A program made the position numbers and the translations under genes. A model generated the notes under the pieces. The model saw only the letters and a program-made list of their open reading frames with translations. It made no database searches and was not told the DNA's origin. This document shows positions 15,903-23,070 of a DNA stretch of 37,047 bases, in pieces (positions within the stretch are counted from its first letter, which is position 1; every line of letters starts with the position of its first letter). The DNA comes from Polyangium jinanense. Its GTDB lineage: Bacteria; Myxococcota; Polyangia; Polyangiales; Polyangiaceae. The DNA lies in the NCBI RefSeq assembly GCF_028435365.1, contig NZ_JAGTJJ010000088.1:1-37047 (forward strand). Reading direction: 5' to 3'.

Positions 15903-17360
15903 TCAGTCGAAAATGGCAGGGCCGGGCGTGAGGATGCGGCGGGGGTCGAAGCGGTGTTTCAAGTGGGCGAAGGCCGGCCACAGGGCGCCGAAGTGATCAT
16001 GCCAATCGGCGGACGTGAAGGGAATGCCGCTCGCCGCATACCGTTTGCCGCCGAGATCGCGGAGGGTTTCGTAGATGGCGCGGTTCTTGGCGAGGAGAGT
16101 GGCGACGACGGGAGGGGGCGCGAAACGGAGGAGAGAGAAGAGATACACCGTGGGCTCGTCGGGGAGGGCGACGAAGGGAGCGGTGACGGCGGCGCGTTTG
16201 AACGGGTAGATGAGGATGGGTCCGCCACCCATGTCGTCGGGGGTCGTCTGGTCGAGGACGGATTGAATGAAGGAGGCCGCCTCGGAGCCGGGGACGAACA
16301 TGTCGATCCACGGGTGGGGAAGCTGCCAGGCGCCGACGGACTTCAGGAGCGCGACGAGGGGGGCAATGCGGTTGGTGAAATCGAAATGGGTGAGGTCTTC
16401 CACCGTGAGGGTGGAAGGTGCGAAGGTGAGGTCGCCGGTGAGCGCGGCGTCGTCCGGGGGCTCTCCCGCAGCGTAGTATTTGACGGCCTCGATCTGATAC
16501 ACCCATCCACCACCTTCGGCGGGTTGAGCGAAACCTTCGAGGTAGTCGAAGCGCCCGTCGTCGATGAGTTTTTCCTGGTCGGCCATCAGGTCGACGAGGG
16601 CGGGGTACAAGGCGGTATAGCGGCGGGCCATGCCGGGGACGTCGATGAGGCGGACGCGGGCGCGGACGATGATGCCGAACTGGCCAATCCCCCCGAGGGC
16701 AGCCTGAAAGAGATCGGCGTGGTGGGTGGGAGAGCAGGCAATGAGTTTCCCCTTCCCCGTGATGATCTCGAGCTCGAGGACGTTGTCCACGAGCATGCCG
16801 TGGCGGAAAGCCTGGCCGCCGATGCCGCCCACGGAGAGGGTGCCGCCGATGCTGAGGTCGATGTGATCGGTGAGGGCAGGAGGGCTTTTGCCGAGCGGTG
16901 TCGTGGCGGCGAGGAGGTCGATCCAGCGGACGCCGGCATCGACGAGAGCGCTATCTTCGTCGATCTCGTGAATGGTGGCGAGGGAGGCCATGTTGATCAC
17001 GATGCCAGCCTCGACCTGGGATTGGCCGTAGACGCTATGGGTATTGCCGATCATGCTCATCCCGCCGACCGGGATCCGGTGGGCGTTGGCGAAGCGGAGG
17101 ATCGCGCGGATGTCGTCGATCGAGCCAGGGAGGAGGACGGCAACGGGGGTCTGGTGGACGATGTGGCCAAAATCGTCCGCCGCAGCGGCGAGGTCGTCGG
17201 GAGCGAAAAGGAGCTGTCCGTCGAGGGATGGGAGGCAGACGGCGTCGGAGGCGGCGTCGGGCTGGGATAACCAGGCGCGGGCAGAGGGGCTGAAGGCGAG
17301 GATGGCGGAGGCGGCGGTGAGGCCGGCGAGGAAGGTTCTGCGGGTCTGGGGCTGCGTCAT
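15903..17360 (-). CDS. Tat-exported FAD oxidoreductase resembling cytokinin dehydrogenase
   Basis: 485 residues. A twin-arginine signal (TRRTFLAGL, Arg7-Arg8) predicts export of the folded flavoprotein. A PCMH-type FAD domain carries THS with His108, at the position of the covalently flavinylated His of plant CKX. DLSIGGTLS..GIGGQAFRHG and LGGIGQFGI closely follow plant enzymes, and Asp165 (LTDHI) matches the catalytic Asp of maize CKX1 (Asp169). The C-terminal substrate domain also fits: HPWIDMFVPGS, GPILIYPFKR, VYLFSLLRFAP, HFGALW, DPRRILTPG. CKX enzymes oxidatively cleave isoprenoid cytokinins to adenine and an aldehyde. The natural substrate here is not proven. AGGAG precedes the ATG, and a promoter-like sequence lies 33 bases or more upstream. 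Confidence 0.9.
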   Translation of the reverse strand: MTQPQTRRTFLAGLTAASAILAFSPSARAWLSQPDAASDAVCLPSLDGQLLFAPDDLAAAADDFGHIVHQTPVAVLLPGSIDDIRAILRFANAHRIPVGGMSMIGNTHSVYGQSQVEAGIVINMASLATIHEIDEDSALVDAGVRWIDLLAATTPLGKSPPALTDHIDLSIGGTLSVGGIGGQAFRHGMLVDNVLELEIITGKGKLIACSPTHHADLFQAALGGIGQFGIIVRARVRLIDVPGMARRYTALYPALVDLMADQEKLIDDGRFDYLEGFAQPAEGGGWVYQIEAVKYYAAGEPPDDAALTGDLTFAPSTLTVEDLTHFDFTNRIAPLVALLKSVGAWQLPHPWIDMFVPGSEAASFIQSVLDQTTPDDMGGGPILIYPFKRAAVTAPFVALPDEPTVYLFSLLRFAPPPVVATLLAKNRAIYETLRDLGGKRYAASGIPFTSADWHDHFGALWPAFAHLKHRFDPRRILTPGPAIFD

Positions 17361-17399
17361 GGTCGATCGCTCCTGAAGAAGGGAGAGGCGGACGGAACC

Positions 17400-17428
17400 A
17401 GTATAGTGGAAACGGGGCGCCCTGACAG
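17400..17428 (-). promoter_or_regulatory. sigma70-type promoter for the cytokinin-dehydrogenase-like gene
   Basis: On the minus strand CTGTCA (-35) is followed by a 17-base spacer and TATACT (-10, one mismatch to consensus). Transcription would begin roughly 33 bases before the ATG at 17360. This is the best sigma70-like match I found in the window. Confidence 0.55.
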
Positions 17429-17445
17429 CCGCCCTCGTGCGGGCT

Positions 17446-18354
17446 TCAAGAGCCGTTCGTGAAGCTGACGCGCAAGATCCGACCTATCTCCAGGGCGATC
17501 CATATGGCCCCATCGGGTCCGAGCACCAGGCCATGCGGCTCGGAGGACGGGGTTGGCAGATCGTATTCGTGGATCACGCCCTCCGAAGTGATGTGACCCA
17601 GCCGGTTCGCGCCCCACTCCGTGAACCAGCATGCACCGTCTGGATCGGCCACGATTGCGTGGGGCCGCGCAGTACGATCCGGGAGAGGAAACTCGCGCGT
17701 CGTGCCATCCGGGGTGATCCTCCCGATCTGGCCTGCGCCAATCTCGACGAACCAGAGGGCGCCGTCACGGCCGAGGGTGATACCCACGGGCGCGGCGAAA
17801 GGCGTGGGCAGAGGATGGATCGCGACCTCGCCCTCCGGCGTGACACGGCCGATGGCATTGGCCTGATTGAGGGTGAACCAGAGGGCGCCGTCGGGGCCAG
17901 CGGTCATGGCCGAAGGGAACGCGCCTTGGATGGGCAGCGCGAACTCCGTGATCGCGCCGTCCGTCGTGATGCGGCCGATCTGATCGGCGTTCATCTCTGT
18001 GAACCACAAGGCGCCATCCGGACCCGAGGCAATGCCGAAGGGACCCGCGTTCGCGGTGGGCAGAGGAAAAGACGCCATCTCGCCCGCGGTCGTGATGCGC
18101 CCGATCTGGTGATCGCCGGATCGGGTGAACCAGAGCGCCCCGTCGGGTCCCGGCGTGAGGATGCAGGGCCGAGATCCCGAGGCATCGAGCGGAAAGACGT
18201 CGAGCTGGCCTTCCAGGGTCATGCGCGCGACCGCCCCGCCGTGGACCAGCGTGAACCAAAGGGCTCCGTCGGGGCCCGTGGTGATGCCGTAAGGGCCAGC
18301 GTCCAGGCGCGCGAGGGGGATTTCCCGAAAGACGGGGCGTCCAATTCCTGCCAT
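17446..18354 (-). CDS. vgb: streptogramin B (virginiamycin B) lyase
   Basis: 302 residues forming a seven-bladed propeller of repeats like P.GI..GPDGALWFTE..N.IGRIT..G.I.EFPLP. Vgb linearises type B streptogramins by an elimination reaction at the ester bond, without hydrolysis. The staphylococcal catalytic and metal residues His228, Glu268, His270 and Glu284 correspond here to His232 (RPHAI), Glu272 and His274 (SEPHGL) and Glu289 (ALEIGRI). The 40- and 2-residue spacings are identical and the last differs by one. Blade details such as ALWFVEIGA and WFTEWGANRLG also match. There is no signal peptide. Many related propellers in environmental bacteria lack these residues, so this one is a good candidate for true lyase activity. 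No clear ribosome site precedes the ATG. Confidence 0.88.
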   Translation of the reverse strand: MAGIGRPVFREIPLARLDAGPYGITTGPDGALWFTLVHGGAVARMTLEGQLDVFPLDASGSRPCILTPGPDGALWFTRSGDHQIGRITTAGEMASFPLPTANAGPFGIASGPDGALWFTEMNADQIGRITTDGAITEFALPIQGAFPSAMTAGPDGALWFTLNQANAIGRVTPEGEVAIHPLPTPFAAPVGITLGRDGALWFVEIGAGQIGRITPDGTTREFPLPDRTARPHAIVADPDGACWFTEWGANRLGHITSEGVIHEYDLPTPSSEPHGLVLGPDGAIWIALEIGRILRVSFTNGS

Positions 18355-18415
18355 CGAGATCTACACCAGCAGGAGTCGCCCGGGCTGTCAACCGGGGTAC
18401 GAAGACAGCCCAGCG

Positions 18416-18775
18416 TCAGCGATAGACGGGAGGTGCGTTTTCGTGCTGCACGAGCAGGGTGGTCATCTGCTGCCCGTACGTGAACGCGACGCGGCAGTAG
18501 ACGATGCGGCCGCGGAACTGGGCGAGCGTGTCGAGATCGCCGCGCACCTCCAGCGACGGAGGATGGTCACGAACGATCAAGGAGCTTATCTCTCGATAAA
18601 ACATGGCTTCCGAATAAATCACGCCGGTGTCGACCACTTGCAGCCAGGTGCCCTTGTAGTCGTTCGAGAAAATGCCGCCCTTTTGCTGCGCGATCCATAC
18701 GTCGACCAGGGTGCCGTTCGCGAGGGGGACGGCCCCAGGCATGTCGATACGTACGACGTTGTTCGACGCTCTCAT
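18416..18775 (-). CDS. hypothetical protein
   Basis: 119 residues from the ATG at 18775 (MRASNNVVRIDMPG); an in-frame start at 18826 would add 17 Arg-rich residues. I do not recognise it. It has alternating hydrophobic stretches (TLVDVWIAQQKGG, GRIVYCRVAFTYG, MTTLLVQHENAPP) suggesting a small mostly-beta soluble domain, with no signal peptide. It lies 61 bases upstream of the lyase gene on the same strand, so co-transcription is possible. Confidence 0.65.
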   Translation of the reverse strand: MRASNNVVRIDMPGAVPLANGTLVDVWIAQQKGGIFSNDYKGTWLQVVDTGVIYSEAMFYREISSLIVRDHPPSLEVRGDLDTLAQFRGRIVYCRVAFTYGQQMTTLLVQHENAPPVYR

Positions 18776-18930
18776 GTATCGACCTGTGGACCGCCCATGA
18801 TCCCGTCGGCCTCTCGTAGCACGCATCCCGCGCGGCGGTCAAACCGTCCGGTGCGCGGGGCGCCCCCTCCCCTTTTGCATGCCGATCCCAGGTCCTCGCC
18901 GCGCCCTCCCCGGACCCGGGAAGGGTCTCC

Positions 18931-19092
18931 TCACGGCGCGCCGCCGAGGATGGGCGTCGCCGGAGCCTCGTCCCCTGCGCCTCCGGAAGCGGAACGAGCG
19001 TCGCTCCCGGGCCCGCGGGAGAGGAAAACGCCCGCGCTGATCAGGCACAACACCACCACGATGACCGCGATTATCTCGAGGACCTTCTTCAT
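18931..19092 (-). CDS. small single-pass membrane protein
   Basis: 53 residues: MKK, then a strong hydrophobic helix (VLEIIAVIVVVLCLISAGVF) and a short Gly/Ala/Ser-rich tail. GGAGG sits three bases before the ATG, the best argument that this short frame is real. Function is unknown. The N-terminal helix could be a membrane anchor with the tail outside. Confidence 0.65.
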   Translation of the reverse strand: MKKVLEIIAVIVVVLCLISAGVFLSRGPGSDARSASGGAGDEAPATPILGGAP

Positions 19093-19430
19093 TCTCCTCC
19101 ACTGCGATATCGCACCGCGACACCGCAGCCTCCTCGCCGGGACGGTGGATTGAATCTCAACAATGCGCGCGCACCGCGCCATTCCACGCGGAGCGATCCG
19201 CCTGCTCGGCTCGCGTGCGCAGCCCGTCGTCGAGCGCGGCGTAGATTGCCCGCCGAGAGGCCCCACGTCCAGAAGAATTCCCCGCATTGCGGACATTGCT
19301 TGTCCGACCCTCCCCCGCGGCGGCGAGCGCGGCGCGCGCCGATCTCCGTCCGAAGAGTTCACGAGGTGCGAGAAAGAGGTGGGTAAGCGGCCTACACGAC
19401 GCGTGGAGGCGAAGGATGCGTTCGACTCTG
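19093..19430. other. intergenic stretch without a clear gene
   Basis: 338 bases. A plus-strand frame here contains a protein-like piece (EEFTRCEKEVGKRP..VEAKDAFDSV) that runs into the antisense of the membrane-protein gene. It has no ribosome site and may be a relic. No strong hairpin or promoter was found. Confidence 0.5.
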
Positions 19431-20234
19431 TCAGAAGCGGATTCCCGGCCCGAGGACGCCCAGCGTCAGGGCCGTGATCGCGGCGCCCGCCGTCAACCAC
19501 GCGGGCGTCGGAGCCAGCTCAAGGGGTGGTCCGACCTCCCCCCGCGGAGCCTTCACCCACGCGGGGAGCCATGCCAGAAAAAAGGTGCCTCCCAGGGTCG
19601 CGAGCGCGGAGGACACCACGTATTGCATCCCCTCGGCATTCATGAGCGCCGCGATGCTGAAGAGCACACCGCCGACCGCGCCGTAGGGAACCCAGCAGAG
19701 AATACGCGCCGCCGTCGCCCGCTCGGGGAGCTCGGTGCCCAGGTGAGGATCGAGCCGGCGTAGCAGCACGCGCAGCGCTGCGGCGGAAAGGATGGCTCCG
19801 GTGAGCGTCAGCGCGATCCTCCAGGCAAGCGGGCGCGAAAGGCCTGCGATGAAGTCGGCCCAGTCGCCATGATTCCCGAAGGGTGACGTCATCAAATAAC
19901 CCGCGCCCATAAAGAGATTCGTGGCAGCGAGCAGCCAGTGTGCGTACCAGCGGTTGCTAGGCCGCCCGGGCGCGCGTGGCATGGTGGCCAAAAAGAAGGC
20001 GCCGAGGAGCAGGTTGGCGACGGTGCCGCCGGCCTTGATGGCGCGCACCGCCCATTCGCTCAAGCCCTGCTTGTCGCAATCGAACCAGGCGCTCGACATC
20101 CGCAGCGCCTTCCCGCCCACGATCAAGCAAGCTCCCCCGTGACCCACGCCCTCGTGACCCGCCGTGGCAACGAAATACGCCATCACGCCGATCACGAGGG
20201 TCGTCATCACGGTCGATCGCGTCGGGTTCTTCAT
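19431..20234 (-). CDS. polytopic membrane protein with M50-protease-like features
   Basis: 267 residues with six or so predicted helices. In the first helix lies GHEGVGHGG (His27, Glu28, His32), which resembles the zinc motif of M50 site-2 proteases but with one extra residue between Glu and the second His. A later AGGTVANLLLGAFF resembles the conserved M50 segment AGPLANLLLA. No clear LDG/NPDG motif is visible, so activity is uncertain; a non-enzymatic relative is possible. The ATG at 20234 has AGGA about 10 bases upstream and precedes the first helix. A longer frame to 20429 adds Arg-rich non-coding-like sequence and overlaps the divergent gene. Confidence 0.75.
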   Translation of the reverse strand: MKNPTRSTVMTTLVIGVMAYFVATAGHEGVGHGGACLIVGGKALRMSSAWFDCDKQGLSEWAVRAIKAGGTVANLLLGAFFLATMPRAPGRPSNRWYAHWLLAATNLFMGAGYLMTSPFGNHGDWADFIAGLSRPLAWRIALTLTGAILSAAALRVLLRRLDPHLGTELPERATAARILCWVPYGAVGGVLFSIAALMNAEGMQYVVSSALATLGGTFFLAWLPAWVKAPRGEVGPPLELAPTPAWLTAGAAITALTLGVLGPGIRF

Positions 20235-20382
20235 GCAGAGGATCCTCGTCCGGCCGCGGTCCTGGCGGCCTCCGTCGAGGCTACAACGAGCGCGCGCCGC
20301 GGGACAACGGCGCGGCGTCCGCTCCCGCTCCCGCTCCCCCCTCCCAATCTTTCCCCGCCCTGCCCGTCCTACCCCCGGCCGT

Positions 20383-20967
20383 ATGCTCCGACTTCTTCGC
20401 CGCCGCCCCGCCCCGGACGCCCACGTCATCCGTCCTCCGGGCCCTCGCCTCCTTCGCCGTATCGCCCTCCGCTTCTTTCAGTGCCCTCCCCGTGCGTGGC
20501 GCACGCTGCCGGGCGTGCGCGCGCCCGTCATCCTCGCCTTCATCTTGCCGCTCGCCTGTTACGCGTTCGGCTTGTTCCCCGCGTTCTCGGCCTCCGGAGA
20601 GTGCTGCAGCCCTTTGCGTCTGCCCTGCCTCCCGGCTGCATTCCATGGCGAGGACCTGGTGGACGCTCCCCTGGTCGTCGTCGATCGCCACCACGTGTCC
20701 GTCGACGGCGTCGTCGTGGCCGACACGCCCGAGCTCGGCGATGCCCTCGAGCCTCTCCACCTCGACGAGCTTCGCGTGCTGCTCGTGACCAAAAAGGAGC
20801 TCTGGAGGCAGGTCCGTCCCGACGCACCATTCCCTGGTGAGGTCCTCATCGCTGCCGCCCATGACCTCCCCATCTCCGCCGTCAAGAGCGTCATGGCCAG
20901 CGCCGCCGCGGCGGGGTATCCGCATACGAGCTTCATGGTCCAGAAGCTCTATCCCCCGGTGCGCTGA
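20383..20967 (+). CDS. ExbD/TolR-like biopolymer-transport protein
   Basis: 194 residues: a basic N-terminus, one membrane helix (about 46-68), then a periplasmic domain like ExbD/TolR with VVVDRHHVSVDG, LHLDELRVLLVTKK and a conserved ending AAAHDLPISAVKSVMASAAAAGY. ExbD partners ExbB and TonB to use proton-motive force for outer-membrane work. No exbB or tonB is adjacent, so it is an orphan here. The two consecutive Cys (GECCSP) after the helix are unusual. The N-terminus is longer and more basic than typical ExbD, so a later start is possible. Confidence 0.72.
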   Translation: MLRLLRRRPAPDAHVIRPPGPRLLRRIALRFFQCPPRAWRTLPGVRAPVILAFILPLACYAFGLFPAFSASGECCSPLRLPCLPAAFHGEDLVDAPLVVVDRHHVSVDGVVVADTPELGDALEPLHLDELRVLLVTKKELWRQVRPDAPFPGEVLIAAAHDLPISAVKSVMASAAAAGYPHTSFMVQKLYPPVR

Positions 20968-20994
20968 GGTCGAGCCGCCTCGGGCCGCCTGCGA

Positions 20995-22287
20995 TTACCC
21001 GCGGCGCGATACGGACTTCATCGCGCGATCGATGCCGGTCTTGAGGCTCCCCGTCGTCACGAGGCCTCCGAACTCTGCGCCCAGGCCCACGAGGGTTTGC
21101 GCGACCTCCGCGCGAATTCCGCTGAGAATGACCTCTGCGCCGAGGAGCCGCGCGGCTTGCGCGGCGCGGAGCAAGGCGCTCGCGACCTGGGTATCCACCA
21201 CGGCCACGCCCGTGATATCGAGGATGGCCACGGCCGCGCCCGTGCGGCTCACGCCTTCGAGCAGCGTCGTGAGGACCTGCTCGGCTCGCTCGGGATCGAG
21301 CGCCCCGACGAGCGGCATCGTGAGAATCTGATCGGTGATGGGGATGAGGGGCGTCGACAGATCCGCGACCCGCTGGCGCTGCGCCTCGATGATCTCTTTT
21401 TGCGACATCGTCTCGCGCAAGAGCTCCTCGGCTTGCTGGCGGTCGCTGATATCGATCAGCGTTCCGATGAAACCCTCGATCGCGCCATCCGCGCTCCTCG
21501 TCGGCACGGCCTTCCCGCTGACCCAGCGCAGGGATCCATCGGGCAAGCGGAACCTGAAGTCGATGGCGTGCTTTTGCTCCCCCGTTTTCACGATCTCGAC
21601 CCAGCTCTCGACGACGTGGCTCACGTCGTCCGGGTGGACGGCACGGATCCATCCTTCGCCCAAGGCCTCACGCGCCGGCACGCCGGTGACGGTCGACCAG
21701 GTGTCGTTGACGAACGTGATGTGCCCCTCGGCGTCGGTCTCGAAGACCGCAAGGGGCAGGCGCATCGTGATCGAGCGGGAGCGCTCTTCGCTCCTGCGCA
21801 ATGCGCGCTCCATCTCTCGCTGCTCGTTGACGTCGACGCAGCAACCGACCCACTTCCCGATGCTACCGTCCTCGAGCAGGTGCGGAACGCCTATCGACCA
21901 GAATTGGTGATAGAAACCGTCTCGGCCCCGAAGGCGAAACTCGACGTTGAATATGCCGCAAGTGCCGACGGCGTTCAGCCAGGCCGTCGCCGCGCGGGCG
22001 CGATCCTCTGGATGCAGGGCGTCGACCCAGCCGACGCCCTGGAGCTCCTCGACGGTTTGCCCCGTGAACGCGCACCATTCCACCGACGCGAGGCCCGACG
22101 TTCCGTCGGCGTTCGTCGACCACAAAATCTTCGCCACGGCCGCGACCAGCGCCTGGGATTGCTCCGCGCTCATGCGAAACTCGTGCCGCTCCAGCTCGAG
22201 CTCGGCGACCCTCGCCTCGAGAGACGCGATCCGCTCGTGCAGCGCGCTCATCTCGTCGGCGTGGCTGTCCGTCGTTTCGGGATCCAT
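20995..22287 (-). CDS. PAS-PAS-STAS protein, RsbR-like stressosome component
   Basis: 430 residues from the ATG at 22287 (a GTG at 22338 would add 17). A short coiled coil is followed by two PAS folds with PAC endings (WVGCCVDVNEQREME; GFIGTLIDISDRQQAE) and a C-terminal STAS domain. The STAS part matches RsbR: DITGVAVVDT and GIRAEVAQTLVGLG hold the two Thr positions phosphorylated by RsbT in Bacillus. The PAS domains would sense a small ligand, redox state or light, and pass it to a partner switch. No rsbS or rsbT lies nearby, so partners must be elsewhere. It is convergent with the ExbD-like gene, with 27 bases between stops. Confidence 0.88.
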   Translation of the reverse strand: MDPETTDSHADEMSALHERIASLEARVAELELERHEFRMSAEQSQALVAAVAKILWSTNADGTSGLASVEWCAFTGQTVEELQGVGWVDALHPEDRARAATAWLNAVGTCGIFNVEFRLRGRDGFYHQFWSIGVPHLLEDGSIGKWVGCCVDVNEQREMERALRRSEERSRSITMRLPLAVFETDAEGHITFVNDTWSTVTGVPAREALGEGWIRAVHPDDVSHVVESWVEIVKTGEQKHAIDFRFRLPDGSLRWVSGKAVPTRSADGAIEGFIGTLIDISDRQQAEELLRETMSQKEIIEAQRQRVADLSTPLIPITDQILTMPLVGALDPERAEQVLTTLLEGVSRTGAAVAILDITGVAVVDTQVASALLRAAQAARLLGAEVILSGIRAEVAQTLVGLGAEFGGLVTTGSLKTGIDRAMKSVSRRG

Positions 22288-22466
22288 GGGACGACCGTAC
22301 CACGATCGGACGTCGTTGGAATCACCCGTCGGCACCAAGGCGGGAGCCGGTGGGGGGCCCGGTGCCTTCCCTCACGGATCGCCAAAAACATGACGATTCG
22401 AGATGCAATTCCAGCATCGCGCGCTCGGCTTCCCAAGACGAACGTTCCTTCGGTACACTGCCGCGC

Positions 22467-23054
22467 ATGCAGAGCAAAGCGGGCACCGTCGAAGCGTATC
22501 TCGAGAGCCTTCCCAGCGATCGTCGTGCGGCACTGGAGGCCGTGCGCGAGGTCATCCTGAAGAACCTCGATGGGGAGTACGAAGAGGGCATGCAATACGG
22601 CATGATTGGGTACTACGTGCCCCACCGTGTGTTTCCGCCGGGATACCATTGTGACCCGCGGCAGCCGTTGCCCTTCGCGAGCCTCGCATCCCAGAAGAAC
22701 TACATGTCCGTCTACCTCATGGGCGTCTACGGCGATACGGACGCGCGGAAGTGGTTCGAGGACGCCTGGGCGAAGGCGGGAAAGAAGCTCGACATGGGCA
22801 AGTCCTGCGTGCGATTCAAGAAAGTCGAGGACCTGGCGCTCGACGTGCTCGGCGCGGTGATCAAACGAATGCCCGCGAAGAAGTACGTCGCGCAGTATCA
22901 AGCGACGCTCGGCGCCATGGGCAAGGGCAAGGGCCGGCCTGCGAAGGCGGAGGCGGCGACGGAAAAACCGGCGGCCAAGAAGGCCGCGAAGAAGGCGCCT
23001 GCCGCGAAAAAGGCTCCCGCGAAGAAGGCGGGCGCGAGGGGCTCGGCAGGTTGA
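22467..23054 (+). CDS. DUF1801 protein with a histone-H1-like Lys/Ala tail
   Basis: 195 residues. Residues 1-140 match the DUF1801 (YdhG-like) fold: VEAYLESLPSDRR, EGMQYGMIGYYVP, YMSVYLMGVYG and GKSCVRFKKVEDLALDVL. From about 152 a tail of repeated AKKA/PAKK units (KKAAKKAPAAKKAPAKKAG) resembles eukaryotic H1 or bacterial HU-extension tails that bind DNA. DUF1801 has no firm function. The tail suggests nucleic-acid binding (inference). The chosen ATG directly begins the conserved fold; upstream in-frame sequence from 22350 is not family-like. It is convergent with the hybrid kinase, with 16 bases between stops. Confidence 0.85.
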   Translation: MQSKAGTVEAYLESLPSDRRAALEAVREVILKNLDGEYEEGMQYGMIGYYVPHRVFPPGYHCDPRQPLPFASLASQKNYMSVYLMGVYGDTDARKWFEDAWAKAGKKLDMGKSCVRFKKVEDLALDVLGAVIKRMPAKKYVAQYQATLGAMGKGKGRPAKAEAATEKPAAKKAAKKAPAAKKAPAKKAGARGSAG

Positions 23055-23070
23055 ACATGGAACCGAGGTC

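Noticed and set aside
19163..19477. Plus-strand 104-codon frame containing EEFTRCEKEVGKRP
   Set aside because: It lacks a ribosome site and overlaps the 3' end of the membrane-protein gene antisense; at best a relic.
22440..22466. TACACT -10-like sequence just before the DUF1801 start
   Set aside because: No matching -35 element at a proper distance, and it would leave almost no leader.
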